NCBI GenBank assembly: GCA_002482775.1 | Contig: DLGQ01000104.1 | Coordinates: forward strand, 1-17,326 | DNA: 17,326 bases | Source of the DNA: Flavobacteriales bacterium UBA7690 | GTDB lineage: Bacteria > Bacteroidota > Bacteroidia > Flavobacteriales_F > PHOS-HE28 | Direction of reading: 5' to 3' | In this document: positions 13,854-17,326 of the stretch, piece after piece | Position numbering within the stretch: position 1 is the stretch's first letter | Layout of the letters: every line of letters begins with the position of its first letter | Position numbers and translations under genes: made by a program | The notes under the pieces: model-generated | What the model was told of the DNA's origin: nothing | Databases searched by the model: none | What the model saw: only the letters and a program-made list of their open reading frames with translations

Positions 13854-14306
13854 CTAGTGTCCGTCGTTGTCTTTGTCAGCGTCGGTCTTCTTGTCGATCT
13901 TCTCAGCTTGGCGTTGGAACCAATTGCCCACATCATCGGTGGTCTGCTTGGTACCTGCCTTCACATCGTTCCACGTCTCGGCCGTAGCGCTTTCCACATC
14001 GTTCAAGTTCGCGTCAAGGCGCGCGATCTGCTCATTCACGTCCGCTTTCACAGCTTCCCATTCGGTGCGCTCTTCAGCCGTCAGAGCGGGATCCTTCAAT
14101 CGCTCTTCGGCTTTGGTCAACTCCACCGCGAGATCCTCACGCAGATCGCGCAGTTCGCGCGACATGTCGTCTTTGCCAGCACGCAGGTCTTCCATGGCAT
14201 TGTCCACTTTCTGTTCCATGGCGTCCGCGTTGCTCGGTGCCTCACTGCAAGCGGTCAGTGCGCAGAAGGCGCCCAACACACTCGCATAGATCAAATTGGT
14301 ATTCAT
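13854..14306 (-). CDS. Small helical lipoprotein
   Basis: A 150-residue lipoprotein with lipobox LTAC, Cys20 (MNTNLIYASVLGAFCALTAC). The rest is highly charged and helical, with coiled-coil or apolipoprotein-like periodicity (MEQKVDNAMEDLRAGKDDMS; LREDLAVELTKAEERLKD). It ends in a Lys/Asp-rich tail (DKKTDADKDNDGH). I do not recognise a family with a known function. Similar short helical lipoproteins are common in Bacteroidota. It is monocistronic: a hairpin follows, and the 177 bp upstream to the DUF4421 gene holds no gene and only weak hairpins (for example GGGG-N6-CACCCC near 14466). Confidence 0.7.
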   Translation of the reverse strand: MNTNLIYASVLGAFCALTACSEAPSNADAMEQKVDNAMEDLRAGKDDMSRELRDLREDLAVELTKAEERLKDPALTAEERTEWEAVKADVNEQIARLDANLNDVESATAETWNDVKAGTKQTTDDVGNWFQRQAEKIDKKTDADKDNDGH

Positions 14307-14483
14307 GGTAGTTCGGTTTCACGCATCTGGGCAACATCAGGACCAGAAGGCCGAACCTTCGATTGGACATTCTGAAAGCCTTGTTCCTGTAGCATTTCAA
14401 GAACGATTCAGCGCTCATCATCGCTCCGATGCTGTGTAGTGCATGTATCGGAATTCCCCGGTGGTGGGGCGGGCACACCCCGT

Positions 14484-15563
14484 TCACGGGATCACCTCCT
14501 GCTTCTTCCGCTGCAGCCATCGTGTACCACGGTCCACCGCTTGTGGCCGATCACGGAAACGCTGGGCGAAGACGAGCCGCACAACGCCGACATCCCATCC
14601 GAAGCGTTGATCCTCGCGTTGCACGTAGCCGATATGCTCCTGGCTGAACACCATGCCCACATAGCGCAACCTGCTGTTGTAGCCCGCAGCCGCGCGCAGT
14701 TGAGTATGCCAACCGAGGCCAACACGTCGGCTGGCCCGTAGCGCATCCCCGTCTTCGATACGAACCGCTTGCACACTGAGGCCACCACCGAGAGCACCGC
14801 TCGCCGTAACGAACCAGTGCTTCCGGAACACATGTGTATATGCATACCCGCCCATGGGCCCCAGATCGAAATAGGTAGCACGACTGATACTGTTGCCGGA
14901 AGGGAACTGCTCCTGGAGCCGCGAAGGCACCAATGCGGAGTCCGCGCGTACGACGAAAGCGGTGAGGTAACCACCGATGAGCCACGAGCCCTGCGACCGC
15001 AGTTGCACGGCGTCCTGGTTGAATCCTGCGCGGTAACTGAAACGTTCGTGGTTCACGATCCGCAGCGAACTGAGGCCGATGTTGTACTGAAGCAGGTCCG
15101 GCCGGTAGGGTAGTTCCGTGGGGCCTTCCCAACCCAATAATGCTTTCGTATGGCTGGTGATGTGGTAGCCTTTGTAGATCTGTAAGAAGAGGTTGCTGGC
15201 TTGTTTGGTCCCGTACAGGTTGGCCTGGGCATCGAGGTAGCGCGTCTTCCCTTTGCGCTGCACATCATCGTTCACGAACGGGGCACGCACGCCGATGTTG
15301 AGCGTGAACTTGCGCAAGCTGGCTCCCACACCGATGTTCACTTGGCCATTGGGTCGGTAGCGCACATCGGTGAACGGGTCCACCGCATTGATCACCATGC
15401 TATTGAATTTGTGGCTCGCGTAGAGGCGAAGCGTCACCCGATTGGAGTGATCGCGCACATAACTGGTATCGGGTCTGAAGCGTTGCGCTGTGGCTCGCCC
15501 GCACAGGAGGAGCAACGCCGCGCTGATGAACATGCGGCAGAGGAACGCGCCTCTGGTGGTCAT
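14484..15563 (-). CDS. DUF4421-type outer-membrane barrel protein
   Basis: A 359-residue protein with a signal peptide (about 1-26, ending GRATA|Q). From residue 38 it follows the DUF4421 pattern known only from Bacteroidota: VTLRLYASHKFNSMVI, YRPNGQVNIGVGASLRKFTL, NIGVRAPFVNDD, GKTRYLDAQANLYG, FLQIYKGYH, YNIGLSSLRIVNHERFSYRA, then FDLGPMGGYAYTHVF and VRLVFAQRF. These are alternating strands of a large outer-membrane barrel. No function is established for DUF4421. The ATG overlaps the stop of the AsmA-like gene upstream (ATGA), so the two are probably coupled and co-expressed. Confidence 0.85.
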   Translation of the reverse strand: MTTRGAFLCRMFISAALLLLCGRATAQRFRPDTSYVRDHSNRVTLRLYASHKFNSMVINAVDPFTDVRYRPNGQVNIGVGASLRKFTLNIGVRAPFVNDDVQRKGKTRYLDAQANLYGTKQASNLFLQIYKGYHITSHTKALLGWEGPTELPYRPDLLQYNIGLSSLRIVNHERFSYRAGFNQDAVQLRSQGSWLIGGYLTAFVVRADSALVPSRLQEQFPSGNSISRATYFDLGPMGGYAYTHVFRKHWFVTASGALGGGLSVQAVRIEDGDALRASRRVGLGWHTQLRAAAGYNSRLRYVGMVFSQEHIGYVQREDQRFGWDVGVVRLVFAQRFRDRPQAVDRGTRWLQRKKQEVIP

Positions 15564-17137
15564 TTCTTGGATACCTGGTCCACCACGGCTTTCGGCAACA
15601 TGCTGGTCTTCGCTCCTTCGCGCACACCGGCCCAGAGGTAGTTGAAGAGGGCACGGTCACGACGGCGATCCCACGCATAGCTCTCCCAACCCTGACCATC
15701 CTTTTCTCCTGTGCGGCCGCGTTTCACCACCGCGTTGAGCAGTCCGTTGAACACCGGATCCAAAGCCCTGTTCTTATCCATGCGCCGGTCCAGCTTTAGT
15801 CCATCATAGCGCATCCAGCAGCGTGCGTTCGCTTGGCGGTCGCGGCCGTTCATGCGCAGGATCATGGTATCCAGCCTTCCTTCTGGTATGGCAACACCGG
15901 TAAGCTTGGTAAGTACTTTGTTCAACTGCGGGAACGCCAGTCGGCCAACGTTCGCATCCACGACGATCAGATCGGTGCTGTCGCCGATGTGCGCGCGCAG
16001 GTCCAGGGCGAGTGGCGTATGATCGAAGAGGAAGCCCGTGGCTTTCACGAACAGGGTGTCCTCTGCAACATGGTGTACGTTCACCAGCGAACAGGAGATG
16101 GAATCAAAAGGGATGTGTGCGAAACCACGACCGACATCCACGCGCTCATAGTAATCGACCTTCAAGCGCTCCATGGTCACCGAATCCGTACCCGTTCCAA
16201 CGGGAAGTGCACGTAGGAGGTGTGCCGGAAGCGGCTTGTGTTCGAAGGGGGGATCGCGCAGCACTTTGTCCCGCGCAACAGCCAACCGTGCTGGTCCAAC
16301 ATGCACCGAACGGAAGGAGACGACACCTTTGAGCAGCGCATCCACATCCATTCCGTGAAACTCCAGGCGCTGAAGGGAACCCGCTATCACATCGCGCTCG
16401 ACGACCACGGTCTTCGCGCGCTCCACCACATCTGACGGCCCGAATGCGATCTCGTTGATCAACAATTCACCGGTGACGCCATCGAACGCGATACCGCCGA
16501 TCACCAATACCGAATCCGCGAAGGGATCGGCACGTAGACCAAGCGCATTGGCCGTGAAGGATGCGGCGGACACATCCGGATCCTGAAGGTCCACCTTCAA
16601 CGCTGCGCCGTTCACCACCAGGTCGGTCAAGCTCACGTTGGTGCTGTCGGCCAAGGTGACACGGCTGTTCTGGAGATGCAGCTGCACATTCCCCAGGCGT
16701 ATCCCGATCAACTCACTGCCTTTGGATCTTTCCTGTGAACTGTCCCGGGGTAGCGTAATGTGCGCGTCGGAACCGAACAGCGCGAACCGGTCCGCGGCGA
16801 CCCTATCGCGGAACAAGATGCTGGAATAAGAGAGTCCGCGCACGATAACGGAATCCAAATGGCCGCTGGCCGTAAGCACTGATGGATCCGCGTCTGCCAA
16901 TGGCGACCAGCGTAGATCGGTGATGGATACATCGCCAGCGAGAAGATCCAAGGTTATCGCGGTGCGGTCCGGAGTGGACCATTCTGCGCCAGCCTTGGCC
17001 GCCGCGTCGTGGATCCGTTCCTTCAATGCATGAACGGCCCAAGCAGACACCAACACGTGAAGCAGCCCCAAAGCGCCGACCACGAAGGTAAGCACGACAA
17101 GGAGCCGCTTCACGCGCTTGAGGGATCTGCCCGCCAT
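15560..17137 (-). CDS. AsmA-like single-pass envelope protein
   Basis: A 525-residue protein with a basic start (MAGRSLKRVKRLL), one membrane helix (about 11-34) and then a long beta-rich region with repeated 'xxVxIxxLxLxxA' stretches (ITLDLLAGDVSITDLRWSPL; IRLGNVQLHLQNSRVTLADS; LTDLVVNGAALKVDL; FLFDHTPLALDLRAHIG). This is the layout of AsmA/DUF748-type proteins, which are anchored in the inner membrane, reach into the periplasm and are linked to lipid or outer-membrane homeostasis. The C-terminus (WDRRRDRALFNYLWAGVREG) resembles that of unnamed Bacteroidota members. It follows the small DUF5670-like gene by 9 bp and overlaps the DUF4421 barrel gene by 4 nt. The three form an operon, suggesting joint work at the envelope. 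The family call is by pattern. Confidence 0.65.
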   Translation of the reverse strand: MAGRSLKRVKRLLVVLTFVVGALGLLHVLVSAWAVHALKERIHDAAAKAGAEWSTPDRTAITLDLLAGDVSITDLRWSPLADADPSVLTASGHLDSVIVRGLSYSSILFRDRVAADRFALFGSDAHITLPRDSSQERSKGSELIGIRLGNVQLHLQNSRVTLADSTNVSLTDLVVNGAALKVDLQDPDVSAASFTANALGLRADPFADSVLVIGGIAFDGVTGELLINEIAFGPSDVVERAKTVVVERDVIAGSLQRLEFHGMDVDALLKGVVSFRSVHVGPARLAVARDKVLRDPPFEHKPLPAHLLRALPVGTGTDSVTMERLKVDYYERVDVGRGFAHIPFDSISCSLVNVHHVAEDTLFVKATGFLFDHTPLALDLRAHIGDSTDLIVVDANVGRLAFPQLNKVLTKLTGVAIPEGRLDTMILRMNGRDRQANARCWMRYDGLKLDRRMDKNRALDPVFNGLLNAVVKRGRTGEKDGQGWESYAWDRRRDRALFNYLWAGVREGAKTSMLPKAVVDQVSKK

Positions 17138-17146
17138 TCCGTTGAT

Positions 17147-17281
17147 CTACACCCTGGTCTTACCGCCCGATAGCAGCCGGAAAATGATCGCGACCACTGC
17201 GAGGATAAGGAGAATGTGGATCAAACTACCCACCATGGCTCCGAAACCGATGTAACCGATCAACATCGTCAACATCATCAT
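17147..17281 (-). CDS. Small hydrophobic membrane protein (DUF5670/lmo0937-like), 5' end disturbed
   Basis: A 44-codon frame from ATG at 17281 (Met at 17266 is an alternative), ending SLIHILLILAVVAIIFRLLS and GGKTRV. The 'GxLIHxLLxLAVVxxxxRLLSG' end is the hallmark of the small lmo0937/DUF5670 membrane proteins, which have two short hydrophobic helices and no known function. Those proteins normally carry a first helix of about 20 residues. Here the frame starts MMMLTM inside a 24-bp inverted repeat, and a matching first-helix sequence is found instead on the opposite strand to the right. The annotated 5' end may therefore not be the natural one. It lies 9 bp before the AsmA-like gene. Confidence 0.6.
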   Translation of the reverse strand: MMMLTMLIGYIGFGAMVGSLIHILLILAVVAIIFRLLSGGKTRV

Positions 17282-17326
17282 CGTCCTGCTCATCGTCGGC
17301 TGGTTGATCGGTTACATCGGTTTCGG
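17241..17326. repeat. Perfect 24-bp inverted repeat at the right edge
   Basis: Arms 17241-17264 and 17303-17326 are exact reverse complements, separated by 38 bp, and the second arm ends at the last base of the window. Both arms encode LIGYIGFG on opposite strands. It may be a fold-back assembly artefact, two opposed paralogues, or a real inversion junction. Confidence 0.85.

Noticed and set aside
1..17326. CRISPR array, prophage, transposon or defence system.
   Set aside because: No regularly spaced repeats, no cas, integrase, transposase, nuclease or toxin-antitoxin-like proteins were recognised.

Overview
The window reads as accessory or envelope-related chromosome from a member of the Bacteroidota, probably a GC-rich Flavobacteriales-like lineage. 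The phylum call rests on the proteins: a DUF4421-type barrel, a coiled-coil lipoprotein ending in a conserved 'YAVGxAKEL / SYEI / FWKxSxYLV' module, PorT-like outer-membrane barrels, and a zinc-less anti-sigma partner built of 'xLxGxLxxEQxxxLxxFL' repeats. Most genes also lack a Shine-Dalgarno sequence. The order-level call is inference. No rRNA, tRNA, CRISPR array, transposase or phage gene was recognised.

Layout (all on the minus strand except the PqiA-like gene). From about 1 to 3.7 kb lies an envelope-stress module: an ECF sigma factor, its overlapping membrane anti-sigma-like partner with three 70-residue repeats, a secreted TonB-C-like protein and an outer-membrane barrel. The sigma operon and both downstream single genes carry the same -35/-10 pair (TGTAAC, 16-17 nt, CGTCNTACG), which looks like one autoregulated ECF regulon. 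From 3.7 to 7.4 kb is a signalling operon transcribed as lone receiver, NtrC-type sigma-54 activator, then CHASE3-PAS histidine kinase. Its promoter-distal end abuts the ECF promoter.

From 7.75 to 8.73 kb a barrel gene and a small membrane protein with an Ile/Leu tail form an operon. From 8.9 to 11.3 kb come a DUF892-like helical protein, a coiled-coil lipoprotein and a glycine-zipper OmpA lipoprotein. The only plus-strand gene (11.5-12.8 kb) is a PqiA-like membrane protein with a long extra-membrane insertion. It converges on a thioredoxin-reductase-like flavoprotein. Next come a small lipoprotein and, from 14.5 to 17.3 kb, a tight operon: small DUF5670-like membrane protein, AsmA-like protein, DUF4421 barrel.

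Nearly every product is predicted to act in or sense the cell envelope, so the region looks like an envelope homeostasis and signalling neighbourhood. The two most notable signals are the shared ECF promoter motif and a perfect 24-bp inverted repeat at the right edge, which appears to split a small membrane-protein gene into two opposed halves and may be an assembly fold-back.
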